Positions 8,396-15,944 are shown, numbered from the stretch's first letter. The stretch: 18,013 nt of DNA from Bacillota bacterium (GCA_023420935.1 JAEZUR010000028.1:1-18013); one strand, 5' to 3'. Numbers and translations are program-made. The notes: generated from the letters alone by a model not told the origin.

Positions 8396-8427
8396 AAAAA
8401 AAATAAAACCCCAGATTTGCTGGGGTT
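8396..8427 (-). terminator. Rho-independent terminator after the spore protein gene
   Basis: In minus-strand RNA, AACCCCAG (8427-8420) pairs with CTGGGGTT (8414-8407) around a CAAAT loop. The stem is followed by TTA and then eight consecutive T (8403-8396). This is a canonical intrinsic terminator and ends the ssp transcript about 60 bases after its stop. The same bases also take part in a longer alternative fold, listed separately. Confidence 0.85.
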
Positions 8428-8473
8428 GCTGGGCATTAAGCTCAACCATTACCGACAAATCTAGGGTTTTATT
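8402..8473 (-). other. Long imperfect inverted repeat enclosing the terminator
   Basis: Arms of 18 bases at 8402-8419 and 8456-8473 are complementary except at one position (C8412 against A8463). In minus-strand RNA that position is a G-U wobble, so the stem is continuous only in the ssp-to-glmM direction. The 36-base interior includes a smaller pair, GGTTG (8424-8428) and CAACC (8443-8447). The long stem uses the same 3' arm as the short terminator hairpin, so the two folds exclude each other, yet both end before a T-run. It may simply be an extended terminator or may be an attenuator ahead of glmM. It matches no riboswitch that I can recall. Confidence 0.6.
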
Positions 8474-8487
8474 CTCTATTCAATTAC

Positions 8488-8712
8488 TTACTGCATTCCA
8501 GTTGATCCAGACATTGATTCTTCTTGTTTTTTAATCATCTGTCTTACCATTTCTCCACCTACGGAACCATTCTGAGCACTTGTTAAGTCTCCATTGTAGC
8601 CCTGTTTTAATGGTACTCCAATTTCAGATGCAACTTCCATTTTAAATCTGTTCATCGCTTCTTTTGCTTGTGGAACTTCCATTCTGTTAGAACCGCTATT
8701 GTTACTTGCCAT
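8488..8712 (-). CDS. α/β-type small acid-soluble spore protein
   Basis: SASPs of the α/β type coat DNA in the dormant spore, force it toward an A-like form and protect it from UV and heat. They are degraded by the GPR protease at germination. The 74 residues include the family pieces NRMEVPQAKEAMNRFK (9-24), the cleavage-type segment EVASEIGVPL (26-35) and GDLTSAQNGSVGGEMVRQMI (41-60). The start is backed by a strong GGAGGTGA. The gene stands alone between its own terminator and the AGCS gene. It should be read by σG in the forespore, but I could not find a convincing σG promoter: a GTATA with a CAACCTA downstream is spaced at 19 bases. Its presence marks the organism as spore-forming. Confidence 0.96.
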   Translation of the reverse strand: MASNNSGSNRMEVPQAKEAMNRFKMEVASEIGVPLKQGYNGDLTSAQNGSVGGEMVRQMIKKQEESMSGSTGMQ

Positions 8713-8760
8713 AATGTTTCACCTCCGTGAGTAATTGTAAAATTACCAATACATTGTCTT

Positions 8761-8847
8761 TAGGTTGTAGATAAGTGAATGTTTCCTATACTAGCTTTAT
8801 GTGCTTATCATATAGGTTGTGAGAAAGTTTTTTTCTTTCACTTATCT
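8761..8847. repeat. Repeats between the spore protein gene and the symporter
   Basis: The 180-base divergent gap (8713-8892) holds an inverted repeat AGATAAGTGAA (8769-8779) with TTCACTTATCT (8837-8847), and a direct repeat TAGGTTGT at 8761-8768 and 8813-8820. A short palindrome, GTAATT (8731-8736) with AATTAC (8741-8746), lies in the ssp leader. These may be operators for either gene. No strong σA promoter is evident for the symporter. Confidence 0.45.
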
Positions 8848-8882
8848 TGTTAGTATTGTTTACTAAGATAGGGAGAATTATG

Positions 8883-8912
8883 ATGGTAATTTGTGTTAAC
8901 CCAGTATGTTAA
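8883..8912 (+). CDS. Possible short upstream ORF before the AGCS symporter
   Basis: AGGGAG (8870-8875) precedes two adjacent ATG codons (8880 and 8883) that open a frame of nine or ten codons ending at 8912, reading MVICVNPVC from the second ATG. It is the best ribosome binding site in the region, while the symporter start at 8992 has none obvious. It is in a different frame from the symporter. It could be a leader peptide, a relic of an altered N-terminus, or chance. Confidence 0.25.
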   Translation: MVICVNPVC

Positions 8913-8991
8913 AAGTAACAATATAATAACTGTTTCATATTTTATATTTTCAAACCATATACTAGTTAATAATGCGTTTGCGGTAAAAATA

Positions 8992-10302
8992 ATGCTTTCA
9001 TTTTTAAAATATATAAATCACATACTATGGGGATTGCCCATGATATTAATTTTATTAGGCACCCATCTATTCTTTACGGTACGCCTGGGTTTTATACAAA
9101 AAAAAGTCATAAAAGCTGTTAAATTATCCATAACACCAGATTCATCCTCCGGACAGCAACTTAGTGGGTTTGGCGCACTGGCAACCACTCTTGCCGCAAC
9201 ACTTGGCACTGGTAATATTGTTGGTGTCTCGACAGCCATTGCCCTTGGTGGACCAGGTGCGGTATTTTGGTGTTGGATAACTGGTGTTTTCGGAATGGCA
9301 ACTTCTTATGCTGAATGTTATCTCTCTATTCTATTTCAAAAAAAAGATAAGTATGGAAACTGTTACGGCGGCCCAATGTATGTATTGGAACACGGACTAC
9401 ATAAAAAAGGCTTGGCATTCTTCTATGCTTTTTGTACTTTAATTGCTTCCTTTGGTGTAGGATGCACCACTCAGTCCAATTCTATTACGGATACCACCAC
9501 TTCACTCTGGAATTTGTCACCTTTTTTAGTTGGTTTTATCACTGCAATCATAGCTGGTTTAGTTATTGTAGGAGGTATTCAATCTATTAGTAAGCTTTGC
9601 ACTAAATTAGTTCCTGCCATGGGCGCTTTCTACCTCTTGTCCTGCCTTTTACTACTTTGGATCAATCATAATTTTATCTTCGATAGTTTATGTTACATAA
9701 TTAAAAGTGCTTTCTTACCAAGTTCTCTAGCCGGTGGTATCATTGGCGGCAGTATAACAAGTGCTGCACGATACGGTATTGCCAGAGGTCTTTTTACCAA
9801 TGAAGCGGGACTTGGTTCCGCCGCAATTGCAGCTGCCGGTGTAAAAACAAAATATCCAGAAAAGCAAGCTCTCATTTCAATGACAGCTACCTTCTGGGAT
9901 ACCGTTGTAATGTGTGCAATCACCGGTTTGGTGATTGTTTCTAACATTATAAAGTCACCAACTTCCATTCATGGTTACTCAGCTGCCGGTCTAACATCTG
10001 CGGCTTTTGCATCCATTCCTTATATCGGTGAATCCATTCTTGGGATTTCAATCTTAGCTTTTGCCATCGCTACACTGATTGGCTGGTCTTATTTCGGCGA
10101 ACGTTCTGTTATATATTTATTCGGAGCAAAGGGTATCAAGCCTTTTCAAATCTGCTATATTGTAATGATTTTCATTGGAGCCATTATGTCCCTGGATTTG
10201 GTGTGGGAATTAACTGATTTTATCAATCTTTTTATGGCAATACCCAATTTACTAGCTCTTATACTGTTACGTAATCGGATCATCAGACCAAAGAACTTTT
10301 AA
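8992..10302 (+). CDS. Alanine/glycine:cation symporter (AGCS family)
   Basis: This membrane protein belongs to the sodium:alanine symporter family, which imports alanine, glycine or sometimes glutamine with Na+. From the ATG at 8992 it has 436 residues and begins MLSFLKYINHILWG, the usual AGCS N-terminus. The family signature lies at about 86-108 (GGPGAVFW...SYAE), preceded by the conserved AATLGTGNIVG at 68-78. About ten hydrophobic segments follow. The frame extends back to a GTG at 8893, which would add 33 residues. That start is nearer to an AGGGAG but is spaced too far from it, and the extension is not typical of the family. The start is therefore uncertain. The stop overlaps that of the convergent DJ-1 gene by four bases (TTAA). 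Substrate cannot be told from sequence. Confidence 0.92.
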   Translation: MLSFLKYINHILWGLPMILILLGTHLFFTVRLGFIQKKVIKAVKLSITPDSSSGQQLSGFGALATTLAATLGTGNIVGVSTAIALGGPGAVFWCWITGVFGMATSYAECYLSILFQKKDKYGNCYGGPMYVLEHGLHKKGLAFFYAFCTLIASFGVGCTTQSNSITDTTTSLWNLSPFLVGFITAIIAGLVIVGGIQSISKLCTKLVPAMGAFYLLSCLLLLWINHNFIFDSLCYIIKSAFLPSSLAGGIIGGSITSAARYGIARGLFTNEAGLGSAAIAAAGVKTKYPEKQALISMTATFWDTVVMCAITGLVIVSNIIKSPTSIHGYSAAGLTSAAFASIPYIGESILGISILAFAIATLIGWSYFGERSVIYLFGAKGIKPFQICYIVMIFIGAIMSLDLVWELTDFINLFMAIPNLLALILLRNRIIRPKNF

Positions 10303-10847
10303 CGATAGATAATCGCGTTCTTAATTTGTTGTGCTTTTTCACTTCCGCAATAATGTTCAATGATCGCTAAAGAAAATTCAATTGCGGTTCCAAGTCCCCT
10401 ACTTGTAATGATGTTCCCATCACAAACTACTGGTTGTTCCACATAGCTAGCACCTATTAGTTTATCCTCATAACCTGGATAACAAGTCGCTTTTTTTCCT
10501 TCCAACACACCAGCTGCTCCTAATACAATTGGTGCAGCACAGATAGCTGCCAACATTTTACCATTCTGTTGAAATTCAATAATCGCTTTTTTAAGTTCCT
10601 CATCCGCTAGTAGATTCTTTGTTCCTGGCATACCACCAGGAAGCACAAGCATGTCTGCTTCATTTATTACAATATCAGTGAAACATTTATCTGTCTTAAT
10701 TGAAATTTCATGAGAACCCATAACTTCTCTCTTTTCTTCAATTGAAACAGATTCTACTTTCATGTCAGCACGACGTAGTAAATCAAGAACAGTAAGACCT
10801 TCAATTTCTTCTGTACCATTTGCAAAAAACACGTAAACTAAAGCCAT
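10299..10847 (-). CDS. DJ-1/PfpI family protein (YajL/ThiJ-like)
   Basis: The 182 residues match the DJ-1 subgroup of the DJ-1/PfpI superfamily, whose members include protein or glyoxal deglycase-type and redox-protective enzymes. Seen features are the N-terminal VFFANGTEEIE with the conserved acidic Glu16, the LVLPGGMPG loop at 67-75, the nucleophile-elbow cysteine Cys103 in AAICAAP, and SRGLGTAIEF at 149-158. Together these place it closer to YajL/DJ-1 than to the PfpI proteases. The exact reaction cannot be assigned from sequence. The start follows AAGGAGGT. The AI-2E-type permease gene lies 43 bases upstream on the same strand, so co-transcription is likely. It converges on the AGCS gene with overlapping stops and no strong terminator between. 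Confidence 0.93.
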   Translation of the reverse strand: MALVYVFFANGTEEIEGLTVLDLLRRADMKVESVSIEEKREVMGSHEISIKTDKCFTDIVINEADMLVLPGGMPGTKNLLADEELKKAIIEFQQNGKMLAAICAAPIVLGAAGVLEGKKATCYPGYEDKLIGASYVEQPVVCDGNIITSRGLGTAIEFSLAIIEHYCGSEKAQQIKNAIIYR

Positions 10848-10890
10848 TATGAAACCTCCTTACTATTATTTAGACAAGTTGGGGTGTCAT

Positions 10891-11952
10891 TTATTTAAAT
10901 AGATGAATCGCCCCTTCATCATTCATTTGCTTGATTATTGTTGCGGTAATCGGGAATAAAAACAAACCAAGTATACCAAATAAATTGGTACCAACAAACA
11001 TACAGATTAAAGTGATAACTGGATGCAGTCCAATCTGATCGCCAACTACTCTTGGTTCTAATGTTTGTCTCACTACAGTAATCACTACATATAATATCAA
11101 CATTCCAATAGCAAAAGGAGTATTTCCAAACAAGAATGAAATAATTACCCATGGCAATAATACTGCTCCTGTTCCTAAAATCGGAAGTATATCAATAAAT
11201 GCAACAGCCGCAGCTACAAGCATTGCATTAGGTACTCGTAGAATAGAGAAGCCTATCGCTAATTCGATAAATGTAATTATGATTAACGTTAAATATGCGC
11301 GAAAGAACTTGCCGACCGTACCAATTCCATTGGTTTTTATTCTTAGAATTGCTTCTTTTCTCTCTTCCGGTAATTGTTTCATAATAAAATTCACAATTTT
11401 ATAATAATCAATCGTAAAGAAAAAGGAAGAAACTATGGTAAATAAAAATCGTATCAAAAAAGATGGAACTTGCCCAGCAAATCCAGTAATTGCACCTAAT
11501 GCTGTTTTTGAGACAGATGATATGGTAGCATTTAATGACTCATTAATATTGTCAAGTATACTATCCCAATATTGATTTGCCTCTGGAAATGTGGATCCTA
11601 GATTAATCATAACTTTATCAAATGCAGGCTGAATTGTATTGGTATATATACTTGGAATTTCTGCGAACACACTCTCCAAAAATGAAACCAGCTTTGATCC
11701 AAAGATTCCAATAATGAGCACTAAAATTCCATACAATGCAATGAGCGTTATAATAGCAATGATGGATCGTTTCATTGATGTTTTATTTGTGACTAAATCA
11801 ATAACTGGTCTTAACAAAAATGCTACTATAAACCCGATTACAAATGGAGTTAGAAGAGGAAGGACATATTTTAGACCAATATACGCAAGTAAAATAATAA
11901 ATGCAAAATAAATTACATGTATTACAAATGCTTTCTGTTTTTCTAATTTCAT
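10891..11952 (-). CDS. AI-2E family transporter (YtvI-like membrane protein)
   Basis: The 353 residues are very hydrophobic with about eight membrane spans and look like the AI-2E transporter family. In Bacillus this family includes the sporulation protein YtvI. Key features are the early LLTPFVIGFIVAFLLRPVIDL segment (about 33-53), a less hydrophobic middle domain (about 90-140), the LPEERKE turn near 194-200, and the C-terminal block with EPRVVGDQIGLHPVITLICM. The family has members linked to AI-2 export, Na+/H+ antiport and sporulation, so substrate is unknown. The start follows AAAGGAGGAG. A GC-rich hairpin separates it from ktrA upstream, and the DJ-1 gene follows by 43 bases. Confidence 0.85.
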   Translation of the reverse strand: MKLEKQKAFVIHVIYFAFIILLAYIGLKYVLPLLTPFVIGFIVAFLLRPVIDLVTNKTSMKRSIIAIITLIALYGILVLIIGIFGSKLVSFLESVFAEIPSIYTNTIQPAFDKVMINLGSTFPEANQYWDSILDNINESLNATISSVSKTALGAITGFAGQVPSFLIRFLFTIVSSFFFTIDYYKIVNFIMKQLPEERKEAILRIKTNGIGTVGKFFRAYLTLIIITFIELAIGFSILRVPNAMLVAAAVAFIDILPILGTGAVLLPWVIISFLFGNTPFAIGMLILYVVITVVRQTLEPRVVGDQIGLHPVITLICMFVGTNLFGILGLFLFPITATIIKQMNDEGAIHLFK

Positions 11953-11974
11953 TAAACTCCTCCTTTATAGCCAC

Positions 11975-11996
11975 AAGGCTCGCGTTAGCGAGCCTT
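11975..11996 (-). terminator. Hairpin after ktrA, possible terminator
   Basis: A perfect 9-base stem, AAGGCTCGC (11975-11983) with GCGAGCCTT (11988-11996), closes a 4-base loop in the 72-base gap between ktrA and the AI-2E-type gene. It is the most stable small hairpin in this part of the window. On the minus strand it is followed only by TTGTGG, so the T-tract is poor and termination may be partial. Confidence 0.55.
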
Positions 11997-12024
11997 TACA
12001 GTATTCCATTTCATACATCCCCAC

Positions 12025-12702
12025 CTAGCGGTGTCCAACAAGAAATTGCTCAAAACGATTAATGCTATCACTCTTACCTACAACAACGATTAAATCATTT
12101 TCTTCTAACATGGTTTCTGGATTTACTTCTATGGAAGTTTTATTATTATGTTCTAATGCTATTATGTTTAAATTGTATTTCTTACGGATATTAGCCTGTT
12201 CTATGGTTTGACCTGCTATTCTATCTGTTAATTTAAGTTCTGCAATGGTGAAATCCCCACATAATGAGATAAAGTCAAGCGCTCTAGATGACATCAAGCT
12301 ATTGGCAAGACGAATTGCCATGTCACTTTCTGGATAAATTACTTCAGCACCTATCTTCTCTAGAATACTACCTTGTTCTGCACTAATTGCCTTGGCAATT
12401 ACTCTTGGCACACCCATACTGATTACGGTTAACGTTGTTAAAATACAAACATCAATCTTTTCACCAATACATACAATAACTGTACTACAATTCTGGACTC
12501 CGGCTTCCTCCAGTGCTTCTTTTGTCAATTGATCTACAAAGAATGCATTATCTGTAACCGTTCTAATTTGCTTTATTTTACTCTCGTTATTATCAATTAC
12601 TAAAACTTCTTTCCCTGCATCTGCTAAGGTTTTTGCCAAGGCGAACCCAAATCTTCCCAGACCGATTACACCAAATTCAATTACTGCTTTATTTTGAAAC
12701 AT
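12025..12702 (-). CDS. ktrA: Potassium uptake regulatory subunit KtrA (TrkA-N/RCK)
   Basis: KtrA-type proteins form a cytosolic octameric ring that gates the KtrB channel in response to ATP/ADP or NAD and, in many Firmicutes, cyclic di-AMP. The 225 residues contain one RCK unit: a Rossmann RCK_N domain with GLGRFG at 14-19 and the ribose-contacting Asp37 at the end of β2, then an RCK_C domain (about 140-222) in which c-di-AMP binds in known homologues. A single RCK unit separates it from the double-unit TrkA of E. coli. The start follows AGGAGG with good spacing and lies 10 bases after the ktrB stop, so the pair is almost surely one transcript. Confidence 0.94.
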   Translation of the reverse strand: MFQNKAVIEFGVIGLGRFGFALAKTLADAGKEVLVIDNNESKIKQIRTVTDNAFFVDQLTKEALEEAGVQNCSTVIVCIGEKIDVCILTTLTVISMGVPRVIAKAISAEQGSILEKIGAEVIYPESDMAIRLANSLMSSRALDFISLCGDFTIAELKLTDRIAGQTIEQANIRKKYNLNIIALEHNNKTSIEVNPETMLEENDLIVVVGKSDSINRFEQFLVGHR

Positions 12703-12712
12703 ATTTATCCTC

Positions 12713-14005
12713 CTAGCCTATTGTAAATGATTCTTCCGAATATGATATACTTGAAGCAGGTTTATATGACCACATACAAGCAATTGTTATCGGGCCTAAA
12801 CGTCCGATAAACATAGTAAGTATAAGAATTAACTTACTAAATATACCAAGTTCAGGAGTAATTCCCGTTGATAATCCTACCGTACCAAAAGCAGAAGTAA
12901 CTTCAAAAAACAGTTGCAAAAAGGTGTATCCAGGTTCTAGTAAACATAACATAAATGTATTCATACCTACAACACAAATAGCAAGAATCGTAAGTGTAAA
13001 AGCACTCATGACTACACTGTTTGGTATTCTTCTTTTAAACGCCTTACAATGCTGATTTGTGGCCGAACTAATCAGAGATCGTAATAATGTAAATGCGGTA
13101 GTTGTCTTAATACCACCACCAGTTGAACCCGGAGATGCTCCAATAAACATTAGAATAGCAATTACAAATAAACCAGCACTTGTAATTTCACCGATTGGTA
13201 ATGTATTAAATCCTGCTGTTCTTGCAGACGTACTTTGGAAAAAAGCAGCTAACCAAGATGTTTTTTCTGTTAGTTTTATCAAAATAGTTCCCACTGTTAA
13301 CAAGAAAATGGTCGTAACGATTACCACTTTTGCATGTAAGTTAAATTTGCGGAAGGATCTTTTTTGAATAATTTCTTTTATAACTAAAAAACCTAAACCA
13401 CCAAAAATAATTAAACCACATGTAGTAAGATTAAGCAATATATTATCCTTATATTCTGTCAGATTTTTAAAACCTCCAAGAATATCAAAACCAGCATTAT
13501 TAAATGCCGATACTGCATGAAACATACTAATACCTATGGCTGTTAACGGTGGATAATCTTTACTAAATACAAAGAAACTTAGTATTGCTCCAGTCAATTC
13601 AAAACTTAACGTAATTAAAAGTATAGCCCGAATTAATTTTACTATACCTTTTAGTGAGTTTAGGTTTAGTGCTTCTTTTACTAAAACCCTCTCTCGAATA
13701 CCAACTTTTTTACCTGTTAGTATAATAAATCCAATTCCAACAGATGCAACACCAAGCCCACCTATCTGAATCAAGATAGCAATTACAGTACGTCCAAATA
13801 TAGTATACGTATCTGCTGTTTCAACAACGATAAGACCTGTTACACAGACTGCACTTGTTGAAGTAAACAATGCATCTAAAAAGGATATAGAAATACCTTT
13901 ATGTGACGCAAATGGGAGCATTAATAATAATGCCCCAATAAATATAACAGTTGCAAACCCACTTACAATAAATCTTCCTGGGCTCATTTTTTTTCTAGAT
14001 AACAT
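12713..14005 (-). CDS. ktrB: Potassium uptake channel subunit KtrB (TrkH family)
   Basis: KtrB is the K+-translocating membrane subunit of the Ktr system. The 430 residues show the four-fold M1-P-M2 plan of the Trk/Ktr/HKT superfamily. The four filter segments are visible: VTGL at 55-58, NAGF at 170-173, TAGF at 263-266 and GTVGLS at 374-379, each with the conserved filter glycine. The intramembrane gating-loop region GASPGSTGGGIKTTT is at 289-303. Length and the single-RCK partner favour KtrB over the longer TrkH. The ribosome site is weak (GTAGGGT directly before the ATG, with GGGGAAA further up), so translation may depend on coupling to the upstream DUF47 gene 26 bases away. Confidence 0.94.
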   Translation of the reverse strand: MLSRKKMSPGRFIVSGFATVIFIGALLLMLPFASHKGISISFLDALFTSTSAVCVTGLIVVETADTYTIFGRTVIAILIQIGGLGVASVGIGFIILTGKKVGIRERVLVKEALNLNSLKGIVKLIRAILLITLSFELTGAILSFFVFSKDYPPLTAIGISMFHAVSAFNNAGFDILGGFKNLTEYKDNILLNLTTCGLIIFGGLGFLVIKEIIQKRSFRKFNLHAKVVIVTTIFLLTVGTILIKLTEKTSWLAAFFQSTSARTAGFNTLPIGEITSAGLFVIAILMFIGASPGSTGGGIKTTTAFTLLRSLISSATNQHCKAFKRRIPNSVVMSAFTLTILAICVVGMNTFMLCLLEPGYTFLQLFFEVTSAFGTVGLSTGITPELGIFSKLILILTMFIGRLGPITIACMWSYKPASSISYSEESFTIG

Positions 14006-14031
14006 ACCCTACGCGCTTTCCCCATAATTAA

Positions 14032-14652
14032 TTATGAATTTTTCATTACGATACTTTCAATATCATTTGCTGCTGCTTCGCAAGCATCACAACATTTTTC
14101 AAAGCGATCTAAGATTTCAGACCAAACAAGTAATTCAACTGGATCTGTAGAAGTACGATATAAGTTACGTACTGCATCCGTATATAAATGATCACCTTCT
14201 TCTTCTATACGATTTACTTCAATAATAAGAGATTGAAGTTTAGATGATCTCTTAAATGATTTAAATTCTACTAATGCTTCTGTTAAAGACTTACAGGCAT
14301 TCACAATTAATGAAGTAAATTCAAAAATCTCTGGTCTGATTGTTTTAACATTAAAGATATCAATACGAATTAAGATATCTTCTACTGCATCTGTAACATC
14401 GTCGATATTCTGTGATAACGTAATAATATCTTCTCGTTCAATTGGTGGAACAAATTCTTTCACAAGACGATCCATCATATCATGTTTCGCAATGTCTGCT
14501 GAATGCTCGATATTGTGCATAGCTAATATTTTCTTTGGTAATTCTTCTGTATTAAAATTTCTTAATGTTTCATTTAAAATCTCTGCTGATTCTTGTGAAT
14601 ATTTTGCTAAATTAACAAATTGTTCAAAATAATTATAATCATTCTTACCCAT
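14032..14652 (-). CDS. DUF47/PhoU-like accessory protein of the phosphate transporter
   Basis: The 206-residue helical protein matches the DUF47 (PhoU-like) family, which is nearly always encoded beside a PiT transporter and is thought to control it. The pattern is a set of long amphipathic helices with repeated acidic stretches such as IEHSADIAKHD (47-57), LSQNIDDVTDAVEDIL (79-94), IEEEGDHLY (147-155) and CCDACEAANDIE near the end. In PhoU folds such acidic motifs bind metal clusters. The start follows AAAGGGAAT. It lies 26 bases after pit and 26 before ktrB, linking the phosphate and potassium genes. It could also be called a Pit accessory protein; the exact role is not proved. Confidence 0.9.
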   Translation of the reverse strand: MGKNDYNYFEQFVNLAKYSQESAEILNETLRNFNTEELPKKILAMHNIEHSADIAKHDMMDRLVKEFVPPIEREDIITLSQNIDDVTDAVEDILIRIDIFNVKTIRPEIFEFTSLIVNACKSLTEALVEFKSFKRSSKLQSLIIEVNRIEEEGDHLYTDAVRNLYRTSTDPVELLVWSEILDRFEKCCDACEAAANDIESIVMKNS

Positions 14653-14678
14653 GGTTTATTCCCTTTCTATAATAAAAA

Positions 14679-15725
14679 TTAAAATAGTTTTGTAAATATC
14701 ATTACCATAATATATCCGATTAAGCCACATCCTGGGAAGGTTAATACCCAAGCAACTACCATTTCACCTACAACTCCCCAGTTAACGGAAGAGATACGTT
14801 TGGAAGCGCCCACACCCATAATTGCGGTTGTTTTTGTATGTGTTGTACTAACTGGTAAACCAGTAACTGAAGCAATTAATAAACTTGCTGCTCCAGATAA
14901 GTCTGCTGCGAAGCCTTGGTAAGTTTCCATTTTAACCATACCCATACCAACTGCTTTTATAATACGATATCCACCTATGGATGTTCCTAGCGCCATAACC
15001 CCTGAACATAGAACCATTAACCATATTGGTATCGTAAATGTAGTTACATCACTTTGACCATTTGCTAAGAAGATACCCAACATAAATACACCCATGAATT
15101 TCTGTCCATCCTGTGCACCATGCATAAATGCCATAGCAGCACCACCGGCTACTTGAGCTTTCTGGAAGAATGGTGTGGTTTTTCTTCTGTCGATACGTTT
15201 ACATACTAGTTCTGTTATCTTGGTAGAACCATAGCCAAATACGAATCCCATAATAGTTGATAAAACAAGTCCATATAAAACTTTCATCCATGCACTTGGA
15301 TTGATTCCACTTAATCCACCTTGTAATGCAATGGCTGCACCAGAAAGACCAGCTATTAAGGCATGACTTTCACTGGTAGGAATACCAAATGCCCATGCTG
15401 CAGTTGCCCAAGTAACGATAGCAAATAATGCGGCACAAAGTGCAATTAATGATTGTTTGGGATCTCCTCCAAAATCAACCATTCCATAGATAGTTTGAGC
15501 TACCGTTGCATTAGCAACTGTCATAACCAGTACACCTAAAAAGTTAAATACTGCTGCCATCAAGATAGCCTTCTTTGGTCCTAAGGATCTTGTTGATACA
15601 CAGGTTGCAATTGCATTTGGTGCATCAGTCCAACCATTTACCAATATAACTCCTAGCGTGAGAATGACTGTTATAAATAGCGCTGGGTTTGATACTAGAT
15701 CCCCCAGAAATTCAAACAGATTCAT
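14679..15725 (-). CDS. pit: PiT family inorganic phosphate transporter
   Basis: PiT proteins import metal-phosphate or phosphate using the H+ or Na+ gradient. The 348 residues have the internal two-fold repeat of the family. The first repeat has NGWTDAPNAIAT at 30-41, and the second has FMHGAQDGQKFMG. Conserved loops PTSESHALIAGLSG and PVSTTHTKTTAIMGVG are also present. About ten membrane segments are visible. The start follows AGGAGG. It is the first gene of the minus-strand cluster pit-DUF47-ktrB-ktrA and is divergent from the KdpDE-like genes across a 219-base gap. No convincing σA promoter is visible for it; a TTGCAA with TAAAAT 18 bases on would start RNA almost at the ribosome site. Confidence 0.95.
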   Translation of the reverse strand: MNLFEFLGDLVSNPALFITVILTLGVILVNGWTDAPNAIATCVSTRSLGPKKAILMAAVFNFLGVLVMTVANATVAQTIYGMVDFGGDPKQSLIALCAALFAIVTWATAAWAFGIPTSESHALIAGLSGAAIALQGGLSGINPSAWMKVLYGLVLSTIMGFVFGYGSTKITELVCKRIDRRKTTPFFQKAQVAGGAAMAFMHGAQDGQKFMGVFMLGIFLANGQSDVTTFTIPIWLMVLCSGVMALGTSIGGYRIIKAVGMGMVKMETYQGFAADLSGAASLLIASVTGLPVSTTHTKTTAIMGVGASKRISSVNWGVVGEMVVAWVLTFPGCGLIGYIMVMIFTKLF

Positions 15726-15783
15726 AAAATTTCCTCCTATATTTTATCATATTTCGTGTGTTTTTTGCAAAGACATTTGAAGA

Positions 15784-15853
15784 TTAACATAGAATTTACA
15801 ATTTTACAATGCTTATCCATTTATCTTAACATTTTCTTTATAATGAAATTACA
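15784..15853 (+). promoter_or_regulatory. Array of TTHAYA hexamers, possible response-regulator sites
   Basis: The + strand has TTAACA (15784) and TTTACA (15795), then TTAACA (15826), TTTATA (15837) and ATTACA (15848). Steps within each group are exactly 11 bases. A further TTTACA lies at 15803, out of phase. Direct hexamers at one-turn spacing are the layout bound by OmpR-type regulators, and TTHAYA with an 11-base step resembles the Bacillus PhoP box. The array lies between pit and the KdpD-like kinase gene, upstream of the latter's promoter. The region is very AT-rich, so chance matches are possible. Confidence 0.4.
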
Positions 15854-15866
15854 ATGAAATACGTTT

Positions 15867-15894
15867 TTGCTTTTCTCACTATTTGTAGTATAAT
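15867..15894 (+). promoter_or_regulatory. Predicted σA promoter for the KdpD-like kinase gene
   Basis: A perfect TATAAT (15889-15894) is preceded by a weak TTGCTT (15867-15872) at 16 bases. The start would lie about 45 bases before the ATG, with AGGAG just upstream of the ATG. The weak -35 fits a promoter that needs an activator, such as a regulator bound at the hexamer array upstream. Confidence 0.6.
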
Positions 15895-15944
15895 AGTATA
15901 AAAATATAAGAGTTGTAACAACACCTTACTTTCAGGAGTATCCA

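Noticed and set aside
8260..8445. 61-codon minus-strand frame upstream of and overlapping glmM
   Set aside because: It begins beyond the ssp terminator, runs through its stem and T-tract, and overlaps the glmM start in another frame. No ribosome site supports it.
8402..8473. Known riboswitch or SRP RNA at the ssp-glmM element
   Set aside because: I compared it from memory with purine, preQ1, c-di-GMP, THF, fluoride and glmS-type motifs and with small SRP RNA and saw no match, so I list it only as an unassigned fold.
15726..15770. TTGCAA/TAAAAT promoter for pit on the minus strand
   Set aside because: The implied start would fall on the ribosome binding site, leaving no usable leader, and the spacing is 18 bases. 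A promoter further upstream is more likely.
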